From NCBI RefSeq assembly GCF_026341825.1, contig NZ_JAPENY010000003.1, forward strand, positions 310,001 to 374,000: DNA of 64,000 nucleotides, in the 5' to 3' direction. This stretch comes from Streptomyces sp. NBC_00620. Lineage in GTDB: Bacteria; Actinomycetota; Actinomycetes; Streptomycetales; Streptomycetaceae. Positions 32,370-41,533 of the stretch are shown one piece after another. Positions within the stretch are counted from its first letter, which is position 1; each line of letters begins with the position of its first letter. Made by a program: the position numbers and the translations under genes. Under the pieces are notes generated by a model. That model searched no databases. It was given only the letters and a program-made list of their open reading frames with translations, and was not told the DNA's origin.

Positions 32370-33623
32370 ATGTCTGTCCTCAGACCCAGACGCCTTTGCT
32401 CCGTCGCCGTCGCGCTCGCCCTCACCCTCGGCGGTACGGCCACCGCCGCCACCGCGCAGAGTTCCGCAGCCGCCGAGCTGCGTGAGGTGATGTTCGTGGG
32501 CAACAACTGGGACGGCACCGCCGATGTCATCAAGTCCACCGGTGACTTCGCGAAGATCGGCCGGATCAACGTCGTGCCGGACAAGGAAGCCCGGCTGGCC
32601 GCGATCAACGCCGATCCGATCAAGTGGATCTACTTCCTCGCCATTCGCAACGGCGTCGGGGAGGGCCACGACCAGTTCGTCGACGACATGTACTCCACGC
32701 CCGACGGCAAGTCGATGGTCGTCTCCCGCCCGAGCTTCGCCGACGTCGTCTCCATCGACCTCGCCACCGGGAACATCAACTGGCGCTTCGCCGTGTCCGG
32801 TTACCGCTCCGACCACATGGCGGTTTCTCCGGACGGCACCCGCGTCGCGGTCTCCGCCTCGACCGGGAACACCGTGCACGTCCTCGACATCAACACCGGC
32901 AAGCAGCTCGGCTCCTTCGCCACCGGTGACAAGCCGCACGAGAACATCTTCACCAGCGACGGCAAGTACATCTGGAACATGGCCATCGGTGACGTCAACA
33001 CCGCCCTCGACGACCCGTGGCTGGACTGGACGAAGGGCAACCGGTACATCACCGTCGTCGACGCGGCCACCTTCCAGCAGGTCAAGGTGATCGACATGCG
33101 TCAGCGGCTGGACGCGATCGGTCTCACGGACTACTCCGACGCGGTACGGCCCGCCGCGTTCAGCGCCGACGAGTCCAAGCTGTACTTCCAGGTGTCGTTC
33201 TTCAACGGCTTCCTGGAGTACGACATCGCCTCCGACAGGATCACCCGGGTGAAGACCCTCCCGAAGAACCCGGCGACCAGCACGGACCGCACCACCTGGG
33301 TCAACGACTCCCGCCACCACGGCATTTCGATCAACCCCGCGGGCACCAAGCTGTGCATCGCGGGCACGATGGACGACTACGCGACCGTCGTGGACCGGGC
33401 GACCCTCCAGGAGGGCCCGCTCGTCACCGCCTCAAAGCCGTACTGGGCGACCGTCAGCGGTGACGGCAAGTCCTGTGTCATCTCCGAGAGCGGCGCCGAC
33501 CAGGTCACCGCCATCGACTTCGCCGCTGGGCTGAAGACGGTGTCGGTGCCGGTCGGCGACCACCCCCAGCGCGTTCGCCTCGGCCATGTGGAGGCGAACT
33601 GGTCGGCTCCGTCGGCTAGTTGA
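32370..33623 (+). CDS. Secreted YncE/YVTN-type beta-propeller protein
   Basis: 417 residues. A Sec signal peptide ('RLCSVAVALALTLGGTATAA', cleavage near 'TAQSSA') precedes repeated four-stranded blades with the consensus 'xxVSPDGTRVxV...VxVxDxxTG': 'DHMAVSPDGTRVAVSASTGN', 'NIFTSDGKYIWNM', 'YWATVSGDGKSCVISESGAD', 'FAAGLKTVSVPVGDHPQRVR'. This is a YncE-like seven-bladed propeller, an extracytoplasmic binding or dehydrogenase-related scaffold; no quinone-cofactor residues are recognisable. The gene overlaps the convergent GH5 gene by 8 bp at their stops. Confidence 0.83.
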   Translation: MSVLRPRRLCSVAVALALTLGGTATAATAQSSAAAELREVMFVGNNWDGTADVIKSTGDFAKIGRINVVPDKEARLAAINADPIKWIYFLAIRNGVGEGHDQFVDDMYSTPDGKSMVVSRPSFADVVSIDLATGNINWRFAVSGYRSDHMAVSPDGTRVAVSASTGNTVHVLDINTGKQLGSFATGDKPHENIFTSDGKYIWNMAIGDVNTALDDPWLDWTKGNRYITVVDAATFQQVKVIDMRQRLDAIGLTDYSDAVRPAAFSADESKLYFQVSFFNGFLEYDIASDRITRVKTLPKNPATSTDRTTWVNDSRHHGISINPAGTKLCIAGTMDDYATVVDRATLQEGPLVTASKPYWATVSGDGKSCVISESGADQVTAIDFAAGLKTVSVPVGDHPQRVRLGHVEANWSAPSAS

Positions 33624-35484
33624 ACTTCGTCGCGGCCCAGGACGCCAGTTCGGTCCGGGCCGCGCTCAGCAGGGTGGCGGACGGAGCGGTCGCCCCGTTC
33701 GTGACCAGCGCGTAGTGCAGAGTCCCCGAGCCGGCAGCGGTGAGCAGGAGGCGGCGGCTTCCGGTGCCGCCCGGCTCGGGGGCCACCGCGATCGGGGTCG
33801 TCGTGGTGTACGAGGGCGGGGTGGCGGTCGTACCGAGGTCGGAGACAACCGTGGTGGCCGATGTCGGGAAGGACGCCGGGAGATGGAGTTCCGTGGGAGC
33901 GCTCGTGCCGTCGGAACGCCAGACCAGAAGGCTGTACTGACCTGATCCCACGAGCTGGGAGACATTGGGCAGGGAGCTCGGAACCGGGTTCCAGGTCAGC
34001 GTCGTGGAACCGTCCCGCGACCGGTCCTCGTAGGTGAAGGCGACCGCCGTGCCCGCCGTGGCGCTGGGGTAGACGCGGTCCAGCAGGCGGGCGTCCTGGC
34101 GCAGTACGACCGTGCCCGAGTCGTTGAGGCGTACGGCGGAGAGGTCCTCGTCGTTCCAGGCGTCACCGGTGGTCAGGACCTTGTCCGGGTTGTCGTTCAT
34201 CAGCTCGTGATGGCGGCCGTTGTAGATGTCCCACTGCCACTGGGTGGCGGAGAGGACCGGGCCGGAGGCCGACGGATTGGACCACCAACTCGCCCCCGTC
34301 TGACGGGAGTCGAAGGCCTGGTACATCGCCTTGAGGACGGTGGGCGCCTTGTCCGAGACCGATCCGGCCAGCGGATGGCCGAACTCGCTGATGATCGCCG
34401 TCGTGCCGGCGGCCGACGCCCGGTCGCGCACCGTCCCGAAGTCGGTGGCGTACTGGCCGTCCCCCGCCTTGCCCCACATCAGAATGCCCGAGATCGCCTT
34501 CTGGTCGTAGAAGTGGGTGTTGAACACATAGCGCGGGCCGATGGTGCCCGCGTCCAGCAGTCCGCCCTCCTGCTTCTGGGAGCTGATGTTGGCGTTCCAG
34601 AAGAGGTTCGGTTCGACGAAGGCGGGCTTGGCCTGCCAGCCGGCCGCGTCCATCCGGGCGCGGAACTTCACATAGAAGGGCCAGAGCACATCGCGTTCCC
34701 ACGTACGGCTCGTCTGACCGGAGTCGTACGTGCCCGCGTGCGGCTCGTTGAACGGGTCGAAGCCGACGACGCTCGCGAACTGGGTGGTGGTGAGGTGCTG
34801 TTTGACGTAGGCCATGGTCGCCTGGGCCGTGGTGAGGAAGGCGTCCTGGAGTCCGTACGTGTTGTGCCAGAAGTCGTACGACGCCTTTGTCACGGCCTGG
34901 TTCTGGGTGATGTTCTGGCCCCAGAAGATGCAGATCCCGCACGACTCCTGGGGGTAATTCCCGGCTTCCACCGCCCACTTGGGGGCACCGTCGCCGGTGT
35001 ACCAACTGCCCGAGTTGAAGAGATAGCGGGAGTAGAGGTCCTGGTGGAAGTCGGGATAGACGCGGATTCCCGCGTCCAGAAAGGCGCCGATCTGGGCGGT
35101 GGCCGCCGCGAGATAGGTGGTGTCGACCTGGCCGCGTACGGGTTCGGCCTGCGCCCAGGAGAGCAGGAAGCGCACGGTGTTGCCGCCGCCGAGGGCGCGC
35201 AGTGCCGTGGCCGACTTCTTGGCGTCGGCGACCGACGCGAAGGGCAGGCCGTTGTTCTCCTCCAGCTTGGTTTCGCCGGAGACGTTGTAGCCGCGCAGCA
35301 CGACCTCGCGGCCGAGCCCGTCGGTGAAGCGGCCGTCCTCGACGGTGAGGGTGGCGGCCGCGGATTCGTCGAACCAGAGGGAGTCGGGGAGGGGGGCCGC
35401 GGCGGCGGGCTGGATGCCCGCCGCCGTGAGGAAGCCGGTGAGGAGCACGAGGACGCCGAGCAGACGCGCACGTAACTTCGACAT
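33616..35484 (-). CDS. Secreted GH5 endoglycoceramidase-like glycoside hydrolase
   Basis: 622 residues from ATG 35482-35484. A signal peptide ('LLGVLVLLTGFLTAAGIQPA', cleavage near 'AAAAP') is followed by a GH5 (beta/alpha)8 barrel with 'RGYNVSGETKLEENNGLPF', 'DFHQDLYSRYLF', the acid/base Glu247 in 'GFDPFNEPHAG' and the nucleophile Glu367 in 'IISEFGHPLAG'. The C-terminal ~150 residues form a beta-sandwich ('VAFTYEDRSRDGSTTLTWN'). This layout matches bacterial endoglycoceramidases, which release glycans from glycosphingolipids; a related glycolipid could be the real substrate. Secreted. An EGCase in a soil actinomycete may act on fungal or animal lipids. Confidence 0.83.
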   Translation of the reverse strand: MSKLRARLLGVLVLLTGFLTAAGIQPAAAAPLPDSLWFDESAAATLTVEDGRFTDGLGREVVLRGYNVSGETKLEENNGLPFASVADAKKSATALRALGGGNTVRFLLSWAQAEPVRGQVDTTYLAAATAQIGAFLDAGIRVYPDFHQDLYSRYLFNSGSWYTGDGAPKWAVEAGNYPQESCGICIFWGQNITQNQAVTKASYDFWHNTYGLQDAFLTTAQATMAYVKQHLTTTQFASVVGFDPFNEPHAGTYDSGQTSRTWERDVLWPFYVKFRARMDAAGWQAKPAFVEPNLFWNANISSQKQEGGLLDAGTIGPRYVFNTHFYDQKAISGILMWGKAGDGQYATDFGTVRDRASAAGTTAIISEFGHPLAGSVSDKAPTVLKAMYQAFDSRQTGASWWSNPSASGPVLSATQWQWDIYNGRHHELMNDNPDKVLTTGDAWNDEDLSAVRLNDSGTVVLRQDARLLDRVYPSATAGTAVAFTYEDRSRDGSTTLTWNPVPSSLPNVSQLVGSGQYSLLVWRSDGTSAPTELHLPASFPTSATTVVSDLGTTATPPSYTTTTPIAVAPEPGGTGSRRLLLTAAGSGTLHYALVTNGATAPSATLLSAARTELASWAATKFN

Positions 35485-35575
35485 GTTCACTACAGTCGCG
35501 GCCGCTCCAGAAGCCGTCAACACCCCTGACTCATGAGTAAGTTTCTCGTTTCACCGGGCGCCGGGGCAGCTCTGG

Positions 35576-35641
35576 TTCAGACCCGGCGCACGTCAGGTTC
35601 AAACCCCGCGCGGGTCACTTTCAGACCCGGCGCGTCACGTT
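35576..35641. repeat. Three tandem 22-bp units at the 3' end of the ribosomal protection gene
   Basis: Units start at 35576, 35598 and 35620. The first 14 bases, TTCAGACCCGGCGC, are identical in units 1 and 3 and differ by two in unit 2. The third unit encodes the last residues and TGA of the protein on the minus strand; the other two are downstream copies, each again containing TGA, in different frames. Confidence 0.75.
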
Positions 35642-37600
35642 AAGCAGGTACTCCTTCCGGTCGAGCGGGTTGAGATCGGTCCTCGGACGGTCCTCGACCG
35701 TGCCGCGGACGACCGGTGCGTAGTGGTCGAAGGCGCACTCCAGCTCGCCTTCACCACGCGTCAACCCCGGTAGCTGCTGCTCCAGTTGATGCACCTGCGC
35801 GACCGGGACACGGCCCTCCAGCACACTCGTCGCGCCGTGCGTCTGCGTGCTCTGCGGAACGGCGCGCTGTTTCGCGAGCACGGGCAGCACCGCGCCCAGC
35901 GTGTCCGCCGGGGCCTCCAGGCGGAAGCGGTGCATCGGCTCGTACACCCGTGTGCCCGCCTCCCGGAGGGCGCTCATCACCACGAGCGGTGTCAGCCCGC
36001 GGAAGTCGGCGCCCGTGCTGGACATGCTCTTGTCGAAGCCCTGGTGGGCGTGGCTCTGCCTTGGCGAGTAGCCGGAATGCGTCATGGTGACCGTGCAGTC
36101 GGTGACCTGCCATCCGTGGATTCCCTGTGCCAGCGTCTCCTTGACGGTGTCCTCGACCGCCTTGAAGAACGCGTACGGCATCGCCCCGAGTTCGACCTCC
36201 AGGCGGAATTCCACCCCCGAATCGACGGGCCCCGGATCGATGCGCAGCCCGACGGTCGCGAGAAAGGGATTGGGGTCCTTGCCGTTGAACTCGACGGCCC
36301 TACCGGTGCCAGCCGGCCTTTCGATGCACAGGGGTGTCGTCTCGCGGAACAGGACGTCAATGCCGAATTCATCTGCAAGGGTTGCCTGGATGACCTCCTT
36401 CTGGACCTCACCGTAAAGCGATACGGAGGTTTCCTTGCGTACTTCGTCCTGGCGCAGATCGATCAGCGGGTCCTGCTCGGCGAGTTGGGTGAGCGCGAGG
36501 TGCAGGGCCCCTTTGTCGCCCGGACGGCAGGGGGTCACGACCGTTTCGAGTGTGGGCGGTGAGAAATGGAGCTCGTCCGACGACGATTTCCGCGGCAGGC
36601 CGAGGGTGTCGCCGATCCGGATGTCTCCGAGGCCCCAGAGCTTGCCGATCCGCCCCGCGGCCACGGAGGTCTCCCGGACGGCCGAGCCGCCGTCGAAGAC
36701 GCTGATCGCGGTGACCTTGCCCTCCTCGCCGTCGCGGAAGTTCAGCCGGTCACGCGTCCGCAGGGTCCCGGAGAACATCCGTGCATACGCGATCTTCTCC
36801 CCCGCGGGACCACGCTCGACCTTGAAGACGGTCCCCGACACCGGGCCGTCCGCATCGCCCTCACCGGAGGGCAGCAACTCCTTGATCCCGCCCATCAGTT
36901 CCGCGATGCCCGCGCCGGTCGTCGCCGAGCCGAAGTACACCGGGTGCACCAGGGCCTGCCCGGTCTGCCGGCCGAGTGCGGCGCGGAGCCGGCCGTCCGA
37001 GACACGGCCCTCGACATACGCGGCCAGCAGCTCGTCGTCGTGCTCGGCGAGCAGGTCGAGCAGCGGCGCCCTCAGCCGAGCGCCGTCGAAGGGGGTGAAG
37101 TGGGCGTCCCTCGTTCCCCGTTCACCGACCGCGCCCATCGGGACGATCGCGGGGGTGAGCCGCGCGGAGATCCTCTCCAGCACGCGCTCGTACTGCGCGC
37201 CACCCCGGTCGATCTTGTTCACGAAGACGAGCGTCGGAATCCGCAGCCGCTGGAGCGTCCGCATCAGCACACGGGTCTGCGCCTGTACGCCCTCCACGGC
37301 CGAGACGACGAGCACGGCGCCGTCGAGCACGCTCAGCACCCGCTCCACCTCGGCGATGAAGTCCGGGTGACCGGGTGTGTCGATCAGATTGACCGTGACG
37401 TCGTCGATCGCGAAGGAGACGACGGCGGATTTGATCGTGATGCCTCGCTGCCGTTCCAGCGCGAGGGAATCGGTCTGGGTGGATCCGTCGTCGACGCTGC
37501 CGATCTCGTCGATGACCCCGACGGCGTGCAGCAGCCGCTCGGTGAGGCTTGTCTTACCGGCGTCTACGTGCGCCAGAATTCCCAGGTTGAGCATATGCAC
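35621..37600 (-). CDS. Tet(M)/OtrA-type ribosomal protection GTPase
   Basis: 659 residues from a GTG (37598-37600), a usual length for the family. G1 'AHVDAGKTSLTERLL', G3 'DTPGHPDFIAEVERVLSVLD', G4 'NKIDRGGAQYERVLE'. Then domain II and domains III-V with the family-specific 'CIERPAGTGRAVEFNGKDPN' and 'THSGYSPRQSHAHQGFDKSM', which correspond to the decoding-centre loops that dislodge tetracycline. It resembles streptomycete OtrA and the many OtrA-like paralogues of uncertain drug range; no tetracycline biosynthesis genes are near. A cytoplasmic translation factor that binds the ribosomal A-site region. Confidence 0.85.
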   Translation of the reverse strand: MHMLNLGILAHVDAGKTSLTERLLHAVGVIDEIGSVDDGSTQTDSLALERQRGITIKSAVVSFAIDDVTVNLIDTPGHPDFIAEVERVLSVLDGAVLVVSAVEGVQAQTRVLMRTLQRLRIPTLVFVNKIDRGGAQYERVLERISARLTPAIVPMGAVGERGTRDAHFTPFDGARLRAPLLDLLAEHDDELLAAYVEGRVSDGRLRAALGRQTGQALVHPVYFGSATTGAGIAELMGGIKELLPSGEGDADGPVSGTVFKVERGPAGEKIAYARMFSGTLRTRDRLNFRDGEEGKVTAISVFDGGSAVRETSVAAGRIGKLWGLGDIRIGDTLGLPRKSSSDELHFSPPTLETVVTPCRPGDKGALHLALTQLAEQDPLIDLRQDEVRKETSVSLYGEVQKEVIQATLADEFGIDVLFRETTPLCIERPAGTGRAVEFNGKDPNPFLATVGLRIDPGPVDSGVEFRLEVELGAMPYAFFKAVEDTVKETLAQGIHGWQVTDCTVTMTHSGYSPRQSHAHQGFDKSMSSTGADFRGLTPLVVMSALREAGTRVYEPMHRFRLEAPADTLGAVLPVLAKQRAVPQSTQTHGATSVLEGRVPVAQVHQLEQQLPGLTRGEGELECAFDHYAPVVRGTVEDRPRTDLNPLDRKEYLLNVTRRV

Positions 37601-37766
37601 CGGGTGTCATGTCCTTTGAAGTGGGAGTGATTCCTTCCTGGGTGGACATGAACGGTGCGCGCATTGCTGCTCCTTGATCCCGGTGAACTCGTCCCGAGCA
37701 GTGCAGCAGGTCGCCGCACACCACGGCAACGGATTAACGCTCAACAAATGCCTGTCGCGACACTCG

Positions 37767-37792
37767 CCCCTGTCAGGGGGCCGTCCTAGAGT
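37767..37792 (+). promoter_or_regulatory. Promoter region of the molybdenum hydroxylase operon
   Basis: TAGAGT (37787-37792) fits a -10; a dyad CCCCT-GTC-AGGGG (37767-37779) sits in the -35/spacer zone and could be an operator. The predicted leader is ~57 nt before the GGGAGG ribosome site and ATG 37856. The rest of the 255-bp gap from 37601 shows no reading frame. Confidence 0.45.
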
Positions 37793-37855
37793 GACGCCCA
37801 TCACGTCCGGTGGCTGATTCCCCACCACCCCTCGCACGGTTCCCTGGGAGGGCAC

Positions 37856-38326
37856 ATGACCCGTATCTCGGTGAAGGTGGACGGCACGACGTACGAGGAC
37901 GAGGTGGAACCCCGTCTCCTGCTGATCCACTATCTGCGTGACCGGCTGGGTCTGACCGGCACCCCGATCGGCTGCGACACCTCCAACTGCGGGGCGTGCA
38001 CGGTCGACCTGGACGGGGTGACCGTCAAGAGCTGCTCGGTGCTCGCCGTCCAGGCGGACGGGGGCGAAGTGACGACGGTCCAGGGGCTGGCCCGTGACGG
38101 CGAGTGGCATCCGCTGCAGAAGGCGTTCCACGAGCGGCACGCGCTCCAGTGCGGCTACTGCACGCCCGGGATGATCATGGCGGCCCGCGATCTGCTCCGC
38201 GAGAACCCGGAGCCGGGTGCGAAGGACGTGCGGGAGGCCCTGGAGGGCAACCTCTGCCGGTGCACCGGCTACCAGAACATCGTGCGCGCGGTCCTCGCCG
38301 CCTCCGGACAGGAGGTCTCGACATGA
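37856..38326 (+). CDS. Molybdenum hydroxylase small subunit, 2x[2Fe-2S]
   Basis: 156 residues. The plant-ferredoxin-like N-domain has 'GCDTSNCGACTVDLDG' plus a later 'KSC'; the helical C-domain has 'QCGYCTPGMIMAARDLL' and 'GNLCRCTGYQNIVRAVLAA'. This is the CoxS/XdhA-type electron-transfer subunit that passes electrons from the molybdenum centre to FAD. GGGAGG precedes the ATG. First gene of a six-gene operon; the stop overlaps the next start (ATGA). Confidence 0.93.
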   Translation: MTRISVKVDGTTYEDEVEPRLLLIHYLRDRLGLTGTPIGCDTSNCGACTVDLDGVTVKSCSVLAVQADGGEVTTVQGLARDGEWHPLQKAFHERHALQCGYCTPGMIMAARDLLRENPEPGAKDVREALEGNLCRCTGYQNIVRAVLAASGQEVST

Positions 38327-40683
38327 GTGGGGCGACGGAGCGGGAGGTCGGGCGTTCCCGGCCCCGCAAGGAGGACGCGCGGCTCGTCACCGGCCAGACC
38401 AACTGGACGGACAACATCAGCGTCAACGGCCTGCTGTACCTGGCGATCCTGCGCAGCCCCATGGCGCACGCCCGCATCGACCGGATCGACGTCACTCCGG
38501 CACGCGAACGGCCCGGCGTGGTGGCCGCGTTCAGCGGCAGCGATCTCGCCGAGGGCCTCGGCTCGCTGCCGTGCGCCTGGCCGGTCACCGAGGACATCGT
38601 CCACCCCGACCACCCGCCGATCGCGGTCGACGAGGTCCGCTACGCGGGCGACCCGGTGGCCGTCGTCGTGGCCCGCGACCGGTACGCGGCCGCCGACGCC
38701 CTGGAGTTCATCGAGGTCGACTACGCGCCCCTGCCCCCGGTCCTCGACCTGGAGGCCGCCCTCGCCGAGGACGCCCCGCTGGTCCACGCCGACAAGGGCA
38801 CCAACCGCTGCTACGACTGGCCGCTGGCGACGGGCGAGGACTACGCGACCGTCCGGGAGCGCGCCGACGTAGTGCTGCGCAGGCGCTACGTCCAGCAGCG
38901 GCTCATCCCCAACGCCATGGAGCCGCGCGCCGTCGTCGTCACCCCGCTCGCAGCCTCCGGCGAGTACACCGTCTACTCCTCCACCCAGATCCCGCACATC
39001 CTGCGGATCATGCTGTCCGTCGTCACGGGCATCCCCGAGCACAAGCTGCGCGTGATCGCCCCCGACGTGGGCGGCGGCTTCGGCTCCAAGCTCCAGGTGT
39101 ACGGGGAGGAGGCACTCGCCCTCGCCGTCGCGCGCCGACTGGGACGGCCGGTGAAGTGGACCGAGTCGCGTTCCGAGGGCTATCTCGCGACCCATCACGG
39201 CCGCGGCATGATCCAGGACGTCGAGATCGCCGCCACCCGCGAGGGCAAGCTGCTCGGCCTCAAGGTCGATCTCCTCGCCGACATGGGCGCGTATCTGATG
39301 CTCGTCACGCCGGGCATCCCGATCCTGGGCGCCTTCATGTACCCGGGCATCTACAAGATGGACGCATACGACCTCACCATCACCGGCGTGTTCACGACCA
39401 AGACGCCCACGGACGCCTATCGCGGCGCAGGGCGCCCCGAGGCGACGTACGCCATCGAACGGATCATGGACGAGCTGGCCGTCGAACTCGGCCTGGATCC
39501 GGTCGAGTTGAGGCGCCGCAACTGGATCGGGCACGAGGAGTTCCCGTACACCTCCGTCGCGGGCCTGACCTACGACAGCGGCAACTACGAAGCCGCCACG
39601 GACAAGGCGCTCGCGCTCTTCGGATACGACGAGCTGCGGGCGGAGCAGCAGAAGCGGAACGAGCGCGGTGACGTCGTGCGCCTGGGCATCGGTGTGTCCA
39701 CGTACACCGAGATGTGCGGGCTCGCGCCGAGCCGGGTGCTGCGAGATCTGCGGTACTCGGCCGGGGGCTGGGAGGCGGCGAGCATCCGGATGCTGCCGAC
39801 CGGCAAGGTCGAGGTGGTCACGGGCACCAGTCCGCACGGGCAGGGGCATGTGACCTGCTGGAGTCAGATCGCCGCCGATGTGCTGGGGGTGCCCTTCGAG
39901 GACATCGAGGTGCTGCACGGCGACACCAAGACGGCGCCGCAGGGCATGGACACCTACGGTTCGCGCTCGCTCGTCGTCGGTGGGGCCGCCGTGCACCACG
40001 CCGGTCAGAAGGTGGTGGAGAAGGCGCGGAAGGTGGCCGCGCATCTGCTCGAGGCCAACGAGCACGACCTCGAGTTCACCCGCGGCGTGTTCTCCGTGAA
40101 GGGCTCGCCCGACGCACGCAAGACCATTCAGGAGATCGCCTTCGAGACGTTCTCCTCGCACGACCTGCCCGACGGCATGGAACCCACCATCAACGCCGAG
40201 CACCTCGTCGATCCGGAGAACTTCTCCTACCCGCACGGCACCCACCTGTGCGCAGTGGAGATCGACACCGAGACCGGGCGGACGACCATCCGGTCGTACG
40301 TCTGTGTCGACGATGTCGGCCGGGTCATCAACCCGATGATCGTCGAGGGCCAGGTGCACGGCGGGGTCGCGCAGGGCATCGCGCAGGCCCTGTACGAGGA
40401 GGCCGTGTACGACGACGACGGCAACCTGGTCTCCGGCACGATGGCCGACTATCTCGTGCCCTCGGCCGCCGACCTGCCCGAGTTCGTGACCGGCAGGACC
40501 GAGACGCCCGCCACGTCGAACCCCCTGGGTTCCAAGGGAGTTGGCGAAGCGGGGACCATCGCCTCGACGCCCGCGGTGGTCAACGCGATCGTGGACGCGC
40601 TGCGCCCACTGGGCGTGACCGAGGTGGCGATGCCCTGTACGCCGCAGCGGGTGTGGCAAGCGATCGAGGAGGCGTCGGCATGA
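38323..40683 (+). CDS. Molybdenum hydroxylase large subunit (form II CoxL-like)
   Basis: 786 residues from ATG 38323, which overlaps the preceding stop. Motifs for molybdopterin-cytosine-dinucleotide binding are 'PDVGGGFGSKLQVYGEEALA', 'GTSPHGQGHVTCWSQI' and 'NPLGSKGVGEAGTIASTPAV', the last with the catalytic Glu. The active-site loop is 'AYRGAGR' (residues 365-371). That is the form II signature rather than AYRCSFR of true CO dehydrogenase, so the substrate is unlikely to be CO and more likely a purine, aldehyde or N-heterocycle. Start and stop are both translationally coupled. Confidence 0.9.
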   Translation: MSGATEREVGRSRPRKEDARLVTGQTNWTDNISVNGLLYLAILRSPMAHARIDRIDVTPARERPGVVAAFSGSDLAEGLGSLPCAWPVTEDIVHPDHPPIAVDEVRYAGDPVAVVVARDRYAAADALEFIEVDYAPLPPVLDLEAALAEDAPLVHADKGTNRCYDWPLATGEDYATVRERADVVLRRRYVQQRLIPNAMEPRAVVVTPLAASGEYTVYSSTQIPHILRIMLSVVTGIPEHKLRVIAPDVGGGFGSKLQVYGEEALALAVARRLGRPVKWTESRSEGYLATHHGRGMIQDVEIAATREGKLLGLKVDLLADMGAYLMLVTPGIPILGAFMYPGIYKMDAYDLTITGVFTTKTPTDAYRGAGRPEATYAIERIMDELAVELGLDPVELRRRNWIGHEEFPYTSVAGLTYDSGNYEAATDKALALFGYDELRAEQQKRNERGDVVRLGIGVSTYTEMCGLAPSRVLRDLRYSAGGWEAASIRMLPTGKVEVVTGTSPHGQGHVTCWSQIAADVLGVPFEDIEVLHGDTKTAPQGMDTYGSRSLVVGGAAVHHAGQKVVEKARKVAAHLLEANEHDLEFTRGVFSVKGSPDARKTIQEIAFETFSSHDLPDGMEPTINAEHLVDPENFSYPHGTHLCAVEIDTETGRTTIRSYVCVDDVGRVINPMIVEGQVHGGVAQGIAQALYEEAVYDDDGNLVSGTMADYLVPSAADLPEFVTGRTETPATSNPLGSKGVGEAGTIASTPAVVNAIVDALRPLGVTEVAMPCTPQRVWQAIEEASA

Positions 40684-41528
40684 TTCCCCCGGCATTCGAG
40701 TACGCGAGGCCCACGAGCGTCGACGAGGCTGTGCGCACGCTCGCGGACGCGGGCGAGGACGCGAAGGTGCTCGCCGGCGGGCAGAGCCTGCTGCCGCTGC
40801 TCCGGCTGCGGCTCACCTTCCCTGAACTGGTCGTCGACGTCGGCCGGATCCCGGAGCTGCGCGGGGTCCGCGAGGGCGAGGGCACGCTGATCATCGGCGC
40901 GATGACCTCGCACCACGACGTAATCCGCGACCCGCTGGTGCGCCGACACGCGGGACTGCTCGCGGCGGCCACGGCCACGGTCGCCGATCCCGCCATACGC
41001 CATCGCGGCACCCTCGGGGGAGCGCTCTCGCACGCCGATCCGGCCGGTGACCTGCCCGCCGTGATCCTCGCGCTCGACGCGACCCTGATCGCGGAGGGGC
41101 CGGCGGGGCGGCGGGCCATCCCGGCCCGCGAGTTCTTCGTCGACTACCTGCAGTCCGCGCTGCGGCCGGACGAACTGCTGGTGGAGGTGGAGATCCCGAA
41201 GACCGACGACTGGGGCTTCCACTACGAGAAGTTCCAGCGGGTCGCGCAGGCCTGGGCGGTGGTCGGCGTGGCGGCGCTGGTCCGGCGCGAGAACGGGCAG
41301 ATCGCGGAGTCGCGGATCGGGCTGACGAACATGGGCTCGACACCGTTGCGGGCCGGCGCGACCGAGGACGCGCTGGTCGGCGCCTCCGTGGAGGGCGCGG
41401 TCCGGCGGGCCGCCGAGGTGGCGGCGGACGGCACGCATCCCACGTCCGATCCGTCGGCCTCGCCCGAGTACCGCGCACACCTCGCCCGGGTGCTCACGCG
41501 GCGCGCGGTGCTTGCCGCCATGGAGTAG
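40680..41528 (+). CDS. Molybdenum hydroxylase FAD-binding subunit
   Basis: 282 residues, overlapping the large subunit stop (ATGA). FAD contacts are in 'AGGQSLLPLLRLRL' and 'VADPAIRHRGTLGGALSHAD' then 'PAGDLPAVILALDA'. CoxM-like C-terminal domain with 'RVAQAWAVVGVAALVRREN'. It accepts electrons from the [2Fe-2S] subunit and passes them to the final acceptor. Confidence 0.92.
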   Translation: MIPPAFEYARPTSVDEAVRTLADAGEDAKVLAGGQSLLPLLRLRLTFPELVVDVGRIPELRGVREGEGTLIIGAMTSHHDVIRDPLVRRHAGLLAAATATVADPAIRHRGTLGGALSHADPAGDLPAVILALDATLIAEGPAGRRAIPAREFFVDYLQSALRPDELLVEVEIPKTDDWGFHYEKFQRVAQAWAVVGVAALVRRENGQIAESRIGLTNMGSTPLRAGATEDALVGASVEGAVRRAAEVAADGTHPTSDPSASPEYRAHLARVLTRRAVLAAME

Positions 41529-41533
41529 CGCGG

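Noticed and set aside
35621..37600. Ordinary elongation factor G
   Set aside because: The length, the N-terminal start and the C-terminal decoding loops match Tet(M)/OtrA proteins rather than EF-G.
38269..40695. 808-codon open frame antisense to the molybdenum hydroxylase large subunit
   Set aside because: It is a shadow of GC-rich codon bias; the plus strand encodes a clear enzyme with all motifs, and the antisense translation has no recognisable domain.
37856..41528. True aerobic CO dehydrogenase
   Set aside because: The active-site loop is AYRGAGR, not AYRCSFR, so the copper-binding Cys is missing.
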